Below, in pieces: positions 8,218 through 16,463 of a stretch of 64,000 nucleotides of DNA. The DNA is from Maricaulis sp. (GTDB lineage Bacteria > Pseudomonadota > Alphaproteobacteria > Caulobacterales > Maricaulaceae), in the NCBI GenBank assembly GCA_002692855.1, contig NZMJ01000122.1, forward strand, positions 1-64,000, in the 5' to 3' direction. The notes under the pieces were generated by a model. That model was given only the letters and a program-made list of their open reading frames with translations, was not told the origin of the DNA and ran no database searches. Numbering within the stretch: the stretch's first letter is position 1; each line of letters starts with the position of its first letter. A program made the translations under genes and the position numbers.

Positions 8218-9252
8218 ATGGGCCGGCGCATTGCGGTTGTGTTGTTCAATCTGGGCGGGCCCGACGGCCCCGACGATGTCCGGCCATTCCTGCGCAACCT
8301 GTTTCGTGATCCCGCCATTATCGCGGCCCCCGGACCGATCCGCGAGGCGCTGGCCTGGTTCATCTCGGCCACGAGGGCAAAGTCGGCAAAGGCGAATTAC
8401 GCCCTGATGGGCGGCGGATCCCCCTTGCGCCCGGAAACCGAAGAACAGGCCGCCGCCCTGACCGCAGCTCTGGCATCAAGCCGGCCTGACAACGACATTC
8501 GCTGCTTCATTGCGATGCGCTACTGGCACCCATTTATTGAAGAAACCGTGGCCGACGTGAAGGCGTTTGCGCCTGACGAGACCGTGCTCCTGCCGCTCTA
8601 CCCCCAGTTTTCGACCACCACGACGGGATCCTCGTTGACCCAGTGGCGTCGCACTGGAGGCGGACCGGCGCGCATCGTGTGCTGCTACCCGCAGGAGGCC
8701 GGCTTCATCGACGCCTATGTGCGCCAGATCCGCGAAACCTGGATCGCGGCAGGCCAGCCGGACAATGCCCGTCTCCTGTTGTCCGCGCACGGCCTTCCCG
8801 AAAAGATCATCGACGCGGGCGATCCCTATCAATGGCAGGTCGAACAGAGCTGTGCGGCCATCGCCGCAGCCCTGCCCGAACTGGCTGACTGGCAGGTCTG
8901 CTACCAGTCGCGGGTCGGCCCCCTGAAATGGATCGGTCCCGCCACCGACGACGCGATTGCCGACGCCGCGCGGGCCGGAAAGCACATCATCGTGGTGCCG
9001 GTCGCCTTTGTATCGGAGCACATCGAGACCCTCGTCGAACTCGACATCGAATATGCCGAGCTGGCGCAGGAACACGGCGCTGCGGGCTATGACCGCGTCC
9101 CGGCCGTCCGTGTCGCACCCGAATTCGTGGCCGGTCTCGCCGGTCTCGTGGAAGCCGCGCTGGACGGGCCTGCGGGACTGAAACCACCGGGGGGTGTTCC
9201 GATCTGCCCCGCCGCCCACAGCCAATGCCCCTGCCGCAAGGAGACTGCGTGA
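8218..9252 (+). CDS. hemH: Ferrochelatase with C-terminal cysteines
   Basis: 344 residues; typical features are VVLFNLGGPDGPDDVRPFL at the start, YPQFSTTTTGS, the catalytic His in LLSAHGLPEK and the late motif VPVAFVSEHIETLVELDIEY with the conserved His/Glu. It inserts Fe2+ into protoporphyrin IX. The last 22 residues hold Cys330, Cys337 and Cys339 (ICP...QCPC), and an internal CC lies in RIVCCYPQ. A [2Fe-2S] cluster is known for the Caulobacter crescentus enzyme, so a cluster here is likely but inferred. The stop overlaps the hemJ start (TGATG). Confidence 0.96.
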   Translation: MGRRIAVVLFNLGGPDGPDDVRPFLRNLFRDPAIIAAPGPIREALAWFISATRAKSAKANYALMGGGSPLRPETEEQAAALTAALASSRPDNDIRCFIAMRYWHPFIEETVADVKAFAPDETVLLPLYPQFSTTTTGSSLTQWRRTGGGPARIVCCYPQEAGFIDAYVRQIRETWIAAGQPDNARLLLSAHGLPEKIIDAGDPYQWQVEQSCAAIAAALPELADWQVCYQSRVGPLKWIGPATDDAIADAARAGKHIIVVPVAFVSEHIETLVELDIEYAELAQEHGAAGYDRVPAVRVAPEFVAGLAGLVEAALDGPAGLKPPGGVPICPAAHSQCPCRKETA

Positions 9253-9707
9253 TGATCGATTTTCTCTTGCCCGGCTCGACCGCCTATCTCGTCATCAAGG
9301 GGCTGCACATTGCGGCGGTGGTATTCTGGATGGCGGGCATGCTCTATCTGCCGCGCCTCTTCGTCTACCACATGACTGCCGCGCCGGGCGGTGAGCTCGA
9401 GGCAGCGCTCCTGAAACAGGAGCGTAACTTGCTGAAAATCATTGTTAATCCGGCGATGATTGCGGTCTGGGTCCTGGCCATCGTGATGATTGTCGCCAAT
9501 GAGAGTCTTTGGACCTCAGGCTGGTTTCACGTGAAACTCGTCCTCGTCCTGGCTCTTTCGGGACTTCACGGCGTCTATGCCGGTGCGCAAAGGAAATTTG
9601 CGGCGGGCGAGAGGCCACGCAGCGAAAGATTCTGGCGGATTGCCAACGAGATTCCGGCCATCGGGGTTATCGTGATCGCGCTCCTGGCCATCGTGAAGCC
9701 CTTCTAG
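9252..9707 (+). CDS. hemJ: Protoporphyrinogen IX oxidase HemJ
   Basis: 151 residues with four predicted membrane helices. The conserved His lies in the first helix (VIKGLHIAAVVFWMAGMLYLPRL) and the conserved Lys in FHVKLVLVLALSGLHG. HemJ oxidises protoporphyrinogen IX to protoporphyrin IX in the inner membrane and directly precedes the HemH step in the pathway. The ATG at 9252 overlaps the hemH stop, so the genes are coupled. The codons for W-F-H-V-K-L also form a parS-like palindrome. Confidence 0.93.
   Translation: MIDFLLPGSTAYLVIKGLHIAAVVFWMAGMLYLPRLFVYHMTAAPGGELEAALLKQERNLLKIIVNPAMIAVWVLAIVMIVANESLWTSGWFHVKLVLVLALSGLHGVYAGAQRKFAAGERPRSERFWRIANEIPAIGVIVIALLAIVKPF
9524..9537. promoter_or_regulatory. 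parS: parS-like site inside hemJ
   Basis: GTTTCACGTGAAAC is a perfect 14-bp palindrome identical to the core of the two 16-bp parS sites at 16351 and 18368. The outermost pair differs (G...T instead of T...A). It lies wholly inside hemJ. ParB binding is inferred from sequence identity. Confidence 0.8.
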
Positions 9708-9963
9708 GGCGTTCGTTCCGCCCAATCTTCTTGACGCAATTGGCGGGCTGTGCGACTCGTCGCGTCAGAACCGGCGGTCCGTTCCGCTCCGGTTTCCCTT
9801 CTTTCCGGATGAAACGCCTGTTGATCTGGCGCGTTGTCCCAACAAGACCGAAACATCCGTTCATCCCGTTTCCGGCTCGTTCGCAGCCGCGCGAGTGATG
9901 GCATGACAAGCGGCCACAGAGCCGTACTTCCCCTGTTCCACTCTCTTTTTTGAAGATTCCCCC
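9708..9963. other. Intergenic region upstream of rho
   Basis: 256 bp between hemJ and rho with no credible gene. It probably carries the rho promoter and leader; no autoregulatory structure was identified with confidence. A pyrimidine-rich stretch follows about position 9780 and a TTTTTTG run lies just before the rho start. Confidence 0.5.
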
Positions 9964-11286
9964 ATGGCCGACGATTTCGAAGACGATACCCCGCTTGAAC
10001 TGCCTGAATCCCTGAAGGGCGTCACCCGCATGACCCTCCAGGAATTGAAGGAGAAGAAGCCGCACGAATTGCTGGCTCTGGCGGAATTGCTCGAGATCGA
10101 GAACGCCTCGACGATGCGCAAGCAGGGGATGATGTTTGCCATTCTCAAGGCGCTGGCAGACCACGACATCGAGATCCACGGCGGCGGAACACTGGAAGTT
10201 TTGCAGGACGGCTTCGGCTTCCTGCGCTCGCCGGAAGCCAATTATCTCGCCGGTCCGGATGACATCTATGTCTCCCCGGCCCAGATCAAGAAATTCGGCT
10301 TGCGCACGGGCGATTCCGTCGAAGGTGAAATCCGCTCACCGCGCGACGGGGAACGCTATTTCGCCCTGCTGAAGGTCAGCTCGATCAACTTCACGGACCC
10401 GGAAAAGGCCCGTCACAAGATCCATTTCGACAATCTGACGCCGCTCTATCCCGAAGAGCGCTTCAACATGGAATTGCCCGATCCGACCGTGAAGGACCGC
10501 TCCGGCCGGGTGATCGACATCGTCGCCCCGCTCGGCAAGGGCCAGCGCGGCCTGATCGTCGCGCCGCCGCGAACCGGCAAGACGGTGCTGCTCCAGAATA
10601 TCGCTCACGCCATCGAGACCAATCACCCCGATTGCTACCTCATCGTCCTCCTGATCGACGAGCGTCCCGAGGAGGTCACCGACATGCAGCGTTCGGTGAA
10701 GGGCGAGGTCGTGTCCTCGACCTTCGACGAGCCCGCGACGCGCCACGTCCAGGTCGCCGAGATGGTGATCGAAAAGGCCAAGCGCCTGGTCGAACACGGC
10801 CGTGATGTCGTGATCCTGCTCGACTCCATCACCCGCCTCGGCCGGGCGTACAACACCGTTGTCCCGTCCTCGGGCAAGGTGCTGACCGGCGGTGTCGATG
10901 CCAACGCCCTGCAACGCCCGAAGCGTTTCTTCGGCGCGGCGCGCAATATCGAGAATGGCGGGTCGCTGACCATCGTCGCGACCGCGCTGATCGATACCGG
11001 CAGCCGCATGGACGAAGTGATCTTCGAGGAATTCAAGGGTACGGGCAATTCCGAGCTCATCCTCGACCGCAAGGTCGCCGACAAGCGCGTCTTCCCGGCC
11101 ATCGACATCATCAAGTCGGGCACGCGGAAGGAAGAACTGCTCATCGACAAGGTCGACCTGCAGAAGACCTATGTCCTGCGCCGCATCCTCAACCCGATGG
11201 GCCCGCAGGACGCGATCGAATTCCTGCTCGGCAAGCTGCGCGAGACGAAGACCAATTCCGACTTCTTCGATTCGATGAACACGTAG
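9964..11286 (+). CDS. rho: Transcription termination factor Rho
   Basis: 440 residues. The N-terminal helical domain is [19 protein letters not shown], the cold-shock-like RNA-binding domain contains [22 protein letters not shown], the Walker A motif APPRTGKT is at residues 200-207 and the Q/R-loop region follows [11 protein letters not shown]. Rho is the hexameric ATP-driven helicase that ends transcription at rut sites. Length and motifs are standard, with no insertion. It is transcribed alone, with about 70 bp to the next gene. Confidence 0.98.
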   Translation: MADDFEDDTPLELPESLKGVTRMTLQELKEKKPHELLALAELLEIENASTMRKQGMMFAILKALADHDIEIHGGGTLEVLQDGFGFLRSPEANYLAGPDDIYVSPAQIKKFGLRTGDSVEGEIRSPRDGERYFALLKVSSINFTDPEKARHKIHFDNLTPLYPEERFNMELPDPTVKDRSGRVIDIVAPLGKGQRGLIVAPPRTGKTVLLQNIAHAIETNHPDCYLIVLLIDERPEEVTDMQRSVKGEVVSSTFDEPATRHVQVAEMVIEKAKRLVEHGRDVVILLDSITRLGRAYNTVVPSSGKVLTGGVDANALQRPKRFFGAARNIENGGSLTIVATALIDTGSRMDEVIFEEFKGTGNSELILDRKVADKRVFPAIDIIKSGTRKEELLIDKVDLQKTYVLRRILNPMGPQDAIEFLLGKLRETKTNSDFFDSMNT

Positions 11287-11371
11287 GCCGGCCATACAAT
11301 TTCCGGCACTCGCCTTGGCCGCGCGGACCCGCTAGCGTCTGCGCGGCCTTTTCATGTCCGGAGCCTGCCTC

Positions 11372-11992
11372 ATGACCGATCTCGTCCTTTATCATGCGCC
11401 CCAGACCCGCTCTATCCGTGTCCGCTGGGCGCTGGAGGAGATGGGGCTGGATTACCGGATCGAGCCGGTCCAGTTCAAATCCCGGCCCGCCGGCGACGAG
11501 GCCTTCGCGAAGATCAGCCCCTTGCGCAAGCTGCCGGCCTTTCGCGATGGCGCGATGACGATGACGGAATCGAACGCCATCCTCCAGTATTTGCTCGGGA
11601 AATACGGCCCCAGCGATCTTGAGGTGAAGCCGGACGAAGCCGATTACGGCCGCTATCTGCAATTCCTGCATTTCGGCGAAGGCGGCATGACGATGCCGGT
11701 CTCCCTCCTGCTCGCCCACACCGCCCTGCTGCCGGAAGACCAACGCAACCCGGCGCTGGCGAAATGGGCCAAGATCGAAACCGGAAAGCTGCTCGACTAT
11801 CTCGCCGATCATGGGCTGGATGGGCGGGACTGGCTGGCCGCGGGCCGTTTCACCGCGGCGGACATCTCGGTGGTCTACATGCTCTATCTTTTGAAGATCA
11901 TCCGCCAGTTCGACGCCGCCCCGGAAATCCTGAAAGTCTATTTTGCACGGGCAACCGGCCGCGACGCCTGGAAGAAGGCCAGCGCGGACTGA
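11372..11992 (+). CDS. Glutathione S-transferase family protein
   Basis: 206 residues: a thioredoxin-like N-terminal domain with YHAPQTRSIRVRWALEEMGL and the glutathione-binding TESNAILQYLLGKY motif, followed by the all-helical C-terminal domain. The conserved N-terminal Ser is in TRSIRV. Substrate unknown; GSTs of this group conjugate or reduce electrophiles in the cytoplasm. ATG 11372 is preferred over the in-frame ATG at 11354 because family similarity begins at LVLYHAP. The stop overlaps the next start (TGATG). Confidence 0.88.
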   Translation: MTDLVLYHAPQTRSIRVRWALEEMGLDYRIEPVQFKSRPAGDEAFAKISPLRKLPAFRDGAMTMTESNAILQYLLGKYGPSDLEVKPDEADYGRYLQFLHFGEGGMTMPVSLLLAHTALLPEDQRNPALAKWAKIETGKLLDYLADHGLDGRDWLAAGRFTAADISVVYMLYLLKIIRQFDAAPEILKVYFARATGRDAWKKASAD

Positions 11993-12333
11993 TGGTAACC
12001 GGGTCGAACAAGACGCTTCAGCTCGTTTCGGGCCTCTGCTTCTTCGGGGCGTTCTGTTCCTGGTGCTGGGGGCTGGTTCTTGTTCTTGGCGTTTTCGAGA
12101 ACCGGACAGATGAGGAGTTGTGGCTTGTCGTCTTGGCGTTTTTCGTTCTGGTCACTGTCGGCTTCACGACGATGTTGGCTGGTTCGAAATGGATCCGGGA
12201 CGCATTGATCCATTGGCAGGTTCAGCGCACGCGGAATTCGATGTGGCCGACGGATTTGACCGATGAAGAGATCGATGAATTGGACCCGTTGACCCGGAGC
12301 AAGGCCCACAATCGGTCGAAGCCGGACACCTAG
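11992..12333 (+). CDS. Small two-helix membrane protein, unknown
   Basis: 113 residues with two hydrophobic helices (LVSGLCFFGAFCSWCWGLVL and LWLVVLAFFVLVTVGFTTML) separated by a short acidic loop, then a charged C-terminal tail with DEEIDELDPLTRS. It starts within the GST stop codon, so it is probably co-expressed with it. I do not recognise the family. Base composition is somewhat less GC-rich than its neighbours. Confidence 0.6.
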   Translation: MVTGSNKTLQLVSGLCFFGAFCSWCWGLVLVLGVFENRTDEELWLVVLAFFVLVTVGFTTMLAGSKWIRDALIHWQVQRTRNSMWPTDLTDEEIDELDPLTRSKAHNRSKPDT

Positions 12334-12339
12334 GTCGTC

Positions 12340-12359
12340 ATTCCGGCGTAGGCCGGAAT
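12340..12359. repeat. REP-like palindrome
   Basis: ATTCCGGC-GTAG-GCCGGAAT, a perfect 8-bp stem with a 4-nt loop, lies between convergent genes. The surrounding GTCATTCCGG...CCGGAATCCAG is a type of extragenic palindrome widespread in proteobacterial genomes. It may also act as a bidirectional terminator. Confidence 0.7.
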
Positions 12360-12371
12360 CCAGTCCAATTG

Positions 12372-13085
12372 TCACTCGGGGTGACGCCGACAATGATCTT
12401 CTGCCCGCCCGAAAACGGCGATCGCATCTTCGGTCTGATCTGTAATCAGGATTTCGATGTGCTGCCGGCGCACGAGGGCGAAATCCTCCGCCGACATCGT
12501 GTCCGTGAACGCAAAGTCAGGGATGATCGTCGCAATGCCCTGCCCGGCGAGGAAATATTCCATGTGCGCGTCGGGAAAATACTCGAACCAGGCGGCCATC
12601 CGGCTTTGGTCGAGTTCGCTTGAAAGCACCTCATAGTGATCGGTCAGGCCGGTCCGGACGAGGCCAATCCCGGGGTCAATGGCCTGCACCGCGGCTCCGC
12701 TTGCTTCGTCCGGCACGACGATGAGGGTTTGGGCGCTCACGCCCGCGTCCATGACGGCTCTCGCAATCTGTTCGGCCCGGACGCCGTACGGCTCGAGGAT
12801 CAGGTGAAGACCGGTCGCCGCGACGCGGGGCAAAGTATGACCAAGCTCATCCGGCGCGTTATGGATGATCAATATGCCATTTTGATCAATGACTTGTATC
12901 CATATATAGGCGGCGCCGTCGCGCCGCGCCTGTTCGGCAGCCTCGCGCACATTTCCGGACTCAAATTGCGAAGCGACCAGCGTAACGCGTTGATTGCGCG
13001 CGCATTCAAGCAACGCACCCGTATCTTCAGGCGGGGTCAGCGAGAGGAATAGCGCGGCGGCGATCACCGGAAGGCTGCGGGGCAA
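12372..13085 (-). CDS. Degenerate glycerophosphodiester phosphodiesterase paralogue
   Basis: 237 residues, similar from end to end to the upstream GDPD. ALLECARNQRVTLVASQF aligns with GLLDCAREEGVTLVSAHR, and the C-termini match (VFGRAEDHC against VLGRARDHC). The catalytic residues are lost: HRG is replaced by SQF, the EIDL metal-binding acids by WIQV, and HDETLDRTTTG by HNAPDELGH. The fold and an N-terminal signal peptide (MPRSLPVIAAALFLSLT) remain, and the frame is intact, which suggests a non-catalytic exported protein. The start is TTG at 13085, giving the signal peptide; a GTG at 13067, overlapping the GDPD stop (GTGA), is the alternative. Confidence 0.75.
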   Translation of the reverse strand: MPRSLPVIAAALFLSLTPPEDTGALLECARNQRVTLVASQFESGNVREAAEQARRDGAAYIWIQVIDQNGILIIHNAPDELGHTLPRVAATGLHLILEPYGVRAEQIARAVMDAGVSAQTLIVVPDEASGAAVQAIDPGIGLVRTGLTDHYEVLSSELDQSRMAAWFEYFPDAHMEYFLAGQGIATIIPDFAFTDTMSAEDFALVRRQHIEILITDQTEDAIAVFGRAEDHCRRHPE

Positions 13086-13990
13086 TGATCGCGGGCGCGG
13101 CCGAGTACCGACGTGGCGGCGGCTACATCATCGACCGCAAGGACTTCGACGCCGGCGGCCCGCCAGCGCTGGTAATCGGCGGATCCGGTCTCTTCTTCGC
13201 GGAAAGCGTGTGCGCCGGTTTCGACACCGATCCCGGCAAAGTCGGCATCGAGCGCAGCAGGCGGCACACCCCCGCCCAGCCAGGCGAACATCGTCGTGGT
13301 ATCGAGCCCGGTGGCTTGTAGCGCGCCGGGGGTCTCGGCACCGAGCGACAGGCCGATCTGCGGCGCCGCCTGCCGTGCCGCCCGCGCCGTGTCGATCGAA
13401 TAGGCAATCACGAGGGTGCGGTTGTCCTGCCCGACATCGCGGGCGACCCGCGCCGCCTCGGCGGCGGGAATCGCCTTGTGGTCGAGTTGCAGGAAAATCC
13501 CCGCTTCAAGGGCCACGGCAAACGCTTCATCGAGCGTCGGAATGCTCTCGTCCGTCTCCTGCCCGTCCGGACCGACGAGAGAATAGGACCGTAACTCGCT
13601 GAGATAATGGGACGAAACCGGCCCGGACCCGGTCGTTGTGCGGTCCAGCGTCTCGTCATGCATCAACACGATCGCGCCGTCAGCCGTACGGGCAAGGTCG
13701 ATCTCGGCGAAGGCCGCGCCGGTCTCGGCGGCCTGCCGGATGGCGGCCAGCGAGTTCTCCGCAATTCCCGGCGCCGCACCGCCGCGATGCGCCGAGACGA
13801 GCGTGACGCCTTCCTCGCGCGCGCAGTCGAGCAGGCCTGCAATGGCCGAGGGCCGGCGTGCGGCCGTGACGGCCGCGTCGCCGCGTTCCGGCGATGCAGA
13901 AGCCGTGCTGCCGGCCTCGTCGGCCGGACCGCTGCAGGCCGACAGGGCCAGGATTGCGGCAAGGCTCGTCCATCGTGCCGGTCGGATCAT
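13064..13990 (-). CDS. Glycerophosphodiester phosphodiesterase lipoprotein
   Basis: 308 residues. The signal peptide ends in the lipobox ALSAC. The GDPD TIM barrel contains all catalytic motifs: SAHRGG, ENSLAAIRQA, EIDLARTADG and MHDETLDRTTTG, plus a C-terminal strand with DDVA. Members hydrolyse glycerophosphodiesters to glycerol 3-phosphate and an alcohol; as a lipoprotein it acts in the periplasm. It overlaps the degenerate paralogue downstream by 22 bp, so both come from one mRNA. Confidence 0.9.
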   Translation of the reverse strand: MIRPARWTSLAAILALSACSGPADEAGSTASASPERGDAAVTAARRPSAIAGLLDCAREEGVTLVSAHRGGAAPGIAENSLAAIRQAAETGAAFAEIDLARTADGAIVLMHDETLDRTTTGSGPVSSHYLSELRSYSLVGPDGQETDESIPTLDEAFAVALEAGIFLQLDHKAIPAAEAARVARDVGQDNRTLVIAYSIDTARAARQAAPQIGLSLGAETPGALQATGLDTTTMFAWLGGGVPPAALDADFAGIGVETGAHAFREEETGSADYQRWRAAGVEVLAVDDVAAATSVLGRARDHCPAAFR

Positions 13991-13994
13991 CAGG

Positions 13995-14696
13995 TCAGCC
14001 TTTCAGGTGTGACGAGAGGAATTGCAGGGTGCGGGCATTCGCCGTGGCGGCGGCGGCTTCGTCATAATGCTCTCCGCCGATGCGGGCAAAGGCATGGTCC
14101 TGCCCGGGATAGTCGTGGAGCGTCACGGCGGGAAGCGGGTCTAGGGCGGCGTGCATGCGGGCCTGCGCCTCGGCATCCACGAACTGGTCCTTTCCCGCGA
14201 TATGCAGCATCAGGGGCGACCGGATGGCCCGTGCCTCATCGGCGTGGGCGGCGATATTGACGCCGTAATAGCCCACCGCGGCATCCACATCGGTCCGGCA
14301 GGCAGTCAGGAAGGCCAACAGCCCCCCGAGGCAATATCCCACAGCACCGACATGCGTGTTGCAGCGCTTGTCGCGCCGCGCATGATCGAGGGTGTGCTGG
14401 ATGTCCGTGACGCCTGTATCGGCGCTGAACCGGTTCATCAGGTCGAAGGCCTTCTTCCAGTCACCCTGCGACTGGTCGGTCAACTCGACACCGGGCTCCA
14501 GCCGCCAGAACAGGTCCGGACAGATCGCGAGAAAGCCCTTGGCCGCCAGATCGTCGCACACGCCGCGCATCACGGCGTTCACGCCAAAGATTTCCTGGAT
14601 GACCACGACAGCCGGCCAGCGTCCTTCGAGGGCCGGTGTCGCCCGATAGGCGGAGAATTTGCCGTCAGGGGTTTCGATCTCGATCGTATGGCCCAT
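13995..14696 (-). CDS. Dienelactone hydrolase family protein
   Basis: 233 residues of alpha/beta-hydrolase fold. The nucleophile is Cys in GYCLGG, the acid is Asp in GKDQFVD and the base is His in PGQDHAF, the typical dienelactone hydrolase triad. IQEIFGVN near the N-terminus is also typical. The natural substrate is unclear; most such proteins outside catechol pathways are general esterases. It lies 4 bp upstream of the GDPD gene on the same strand. Confidence 0.9.
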   Translation of the reverse strand: MGHTIEIETPDGKFSAYRATPALEGRWPAVVVIQEIFGVNAVMRGVCDDLAAKGFLAICPDLFWRLEPGVELTDQSQGDWKKAFDLMNRFSADTGVTDIQHTLDHARRDKRCNTHVGAVGYCLGGLLAFLTACRTDVDAAVGYYGVNIAAHADEARAIRSPLMLHIAGKDQFVDAEAQARMHAALDPLPAVTLHDYPGQDHAFARIGGEHYDEAAAATANARTLQFLSSHLKG

Positions 14697-14762
14697 GTGA
14701 GCCTCCTCTGTTCACTCGTGTCGCTCCGTCCTAAGGTCGCGCAAAGTTCAAGGATGGCAAGC

Positions 14763-15014
14763 ATGCAGGTCAAGATCGATATCGAATGCACCCCATTGGA
14801 GGCCCGCGCCTTCTTTGGTCTGCCGGACGTGACACCGCTCAACGACCAGCTGGTCGCGGAAATGTCCAAGCGGATGTCCGAAAACATGTCGGCGCTCGAA
14901 CCCGAGGCGCTGATGAAGAGCTGGATGAGTTATGGCGGCCAGATGCAGGACCAGTTCATGGCCCTGATGCGCCAGGCGTCGGCCGGAAACCCCGGGGGGA
15001 CGGGCCGCAAATAG
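14763..15014 (+). CDS. DUF6489-like small protein
   Basis: 83 residues beginning MQVKIDIECTPLEARAFFGL, with PLNDQLVAEMSKRM and a Met-rich helix. It matches the alphaproteobacterial DUF6489 type found near mnmE. ATG 14763 is chosen over an in-frame ATG at 14754 because AAGGA at 14750-14754 is well placed for it. It lies 13 bp before mnmE. Function unknown. The frame is open much further upstream, but that part is antisense to the dienelactone hydrolase. Confidence 0.8.
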   Translation: MQVKIDIECTPLEARAFFGLPDVTPLNDQLVAEMSKRMSENMSALEPEALMKSWMSYGGQMQDQFMALMRQASAGNPGGTGRK

Positions 15015-15027
15015 GCCGGTTCGCAGT

Positions 15028-16350
15028 GTGACCAAGACGATTTTTGCCCTTTCCACGCCGCCGGGCCGATCCGGCGTGGCGGTGGTGCGTGCGAGCGGGC
15101 CCGGGGCGGGCGCGATGCTCGATGCATTGGCGGGCGAGCCCCGCCCGGCGCCGCGTTCCGCAGCCCTGCGGGCGCTGCGCCATGACGGGCAGTTGATTGA
15201 CCGGGCCCTGGTCTTGTGGTTTCCCGCGCCGGGCAGCTTCACGGGCGAGGACGTCGCCGAATTCCACATTCACGGGGGTCCGGCCGTCATCGATGCGATG
15301 ATGGACGCGCTGATGGCGCTGGGCGGGCGTCCGGCGGACCCGGGCGAATTCACCCGCCGGGCCTTCGAGCACGGCAAGATGGACCTGACCGAGGCCGAAG
15401 GTCTCGCCGACCTCATCGACGCCGAGACCGAAGGCCAGCGGCTTCAGGCCCTGTCGCAGATGTCGGGCGCGCTGAAAGATCTCTACGAGGGCTGGCGCGA
15501 ACGTCTCATCACCATTCTGGCCGCAATCGAGGGCGAGATCGACTTTCCTGACGAGGACGACGTGCCCGACGCCCTTGCCTCGACGGCGGGTCCCCCGCTT
15601 GAAGCCCTGATCCTCGAAATGGGCGCGCACCTGGAAGATGCCCATCGCGGCGAACGGGTGCGCGACGGATTGTCCATCGCCCTCATCGGTGCCCCGAATG
15701 CCGGCAAGTCCTCGCTGTTGAACCGTCTCGCCCGCCGCGAAGCGGCGATCGTCACGGACATTCCAGGCACCACGCGGGACATTGTTGAAGTGCGTCTGGT
15801 GCTGGCGGGTTTCCCGGTGACTCTCGCTGACACGGCGGGATTGCGCGAGAGCGCCGAGATTGTCGAGTCAGAAGGAATCAGGAGAGCGCTGGCGCGCGCC
15901 GAAGAGGCGGATATACGCATCGGCGTTGTAGATTCGAGTGATGTCAGCAGGAATCAGGAATCAGGCCTGCCGCTTCGTGAGGGTGATCTCCTCGTCTTCA
16001 ACAAGACCGATATCGGGGCTCCGCAAACCCTGACTCTCCCCTGCGAGTCGCGTTCCGTGTCGGCCCGCACCGGCGCCGGTATCGACGCCGTGGAGGCCTG
16101 GCTGGAAGAGACCGTGCGCACGCGCCTCTCGGCGCGCGAAGCCCCGGCCCTGTCCCGGGCACGGCATCGGCGCGCCGTGACCGAGGGGCGTGAGGCGCTT
16201 CGGCGCGGTCTGGACATGGTGTCCCGGGCTCCTGAACTGGCCGGAGAGGATGTCCGCCTCGCAATCCGCGCAATGGAAAGCCTGACCGGCCGGATCGATG
16301 TCGAGGATATTCTCGACAGGGTCTTCAGTCAGTTCTGCATCGGCAAATGA
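15028..16350 (+). CDS. mnmE: tRNA modification GTPase MnmE
   Basis: 440 residues with a GTG start. The N-terminal tetrahydrofolate-binding domain contains IFALSTPPGRSGVAVVRASG and FHIHGG, the G domain inserted in the helical domain has the P-loop GAPNAGKSS (residues 221-229), DTAG and NKTD, and the C-terminus ends in FCIGK with the catalytic Cys. With MnmG it installs 5-carboxymethylaminomethyl groups on U34 of certain tRNAs. It belongs to the mnmE-mnmG-rsmG-parA-parB cluster. Its G-domain coding sequence holds a dense GANTC cluster, described separately. Confidence 0.97.
   Translation: MTKTIFALSTPPGRSGVAVVRASGPGAGAMLDALAGEPRPAPRSAALRALRHDGQLIDRALVLWFPAPGSFTGEDVAEFHIHGGPAVIDAMMDALMALGGRPADPGEFTRRAFEHGKMDLTEAEGLADLIDAETEGQRLQALSQMSGALKDLYEGWRERLITILAAIEGEIDFPDEDDVPDALASTAGPPLEALILEMGAHLEDAHRGERVRDGLSIALIGAPNAGKSSLLNRLARREAAIVTDIPGTTRDIVEVRLVLAGFPVTLADTAGLRESAEIVESEGIRRALARAEEADIRIGVVDSSDVSRNQESGLPLREGDLLVFNKTDIGAPQTLTLPCESRSVSARTGAGIDAVEAWLEETVRTRLSAREAPALSRARHRRAVTEGREALRRGLDMVSRAPELAGEDVRLAIRAMESLTGRIDVEDILDRVFSQFCIGK
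15819..16049. other. Dense GANTC cluster in mnmE
   Basis: Eight GANTC sites start at 15819, 15865, 15875, 15931, 15951, 15958, 16032 and 16045, that is eight in 231 bp. I find none in the preceding 791 bp of mnmE and none in the 301 bp after. GANTC is the target of the cell-cycle methyltransferase CcrM. Several sites sit in short repeats such as GGAATCAGGAATCAGG. The first site (TGACTC-N4-TGACAC) resembles the composite motif seen in oriC and mnmG. Confidence 0.85.
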
Positions 16351-16366
16351 TGTTTCACGTGAAACA
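16351..16366. promoter_or_regulatory. parS: parS centromere site
   Basis: TGTTTCACGTGAAACA is a perfect 16-bp palindrome immediately after the mnmE stop codon; with flanks it extends to GATG...CATC. It matches the known ParB recognition sequence. It lies about 3.4 kb from parB in the mnmE-mnmG gap. Confidence 0.97.
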
Positions 16367-16463
16367 TCGCCGCCGCCCGCCCTCGACTCGGATCATCTTT
16401 CCCCCTATCTAGCGGCCCCCGCCCGGTCGATGAAGGCTCCCGGCGCGGGAGAGGTGATGCACC

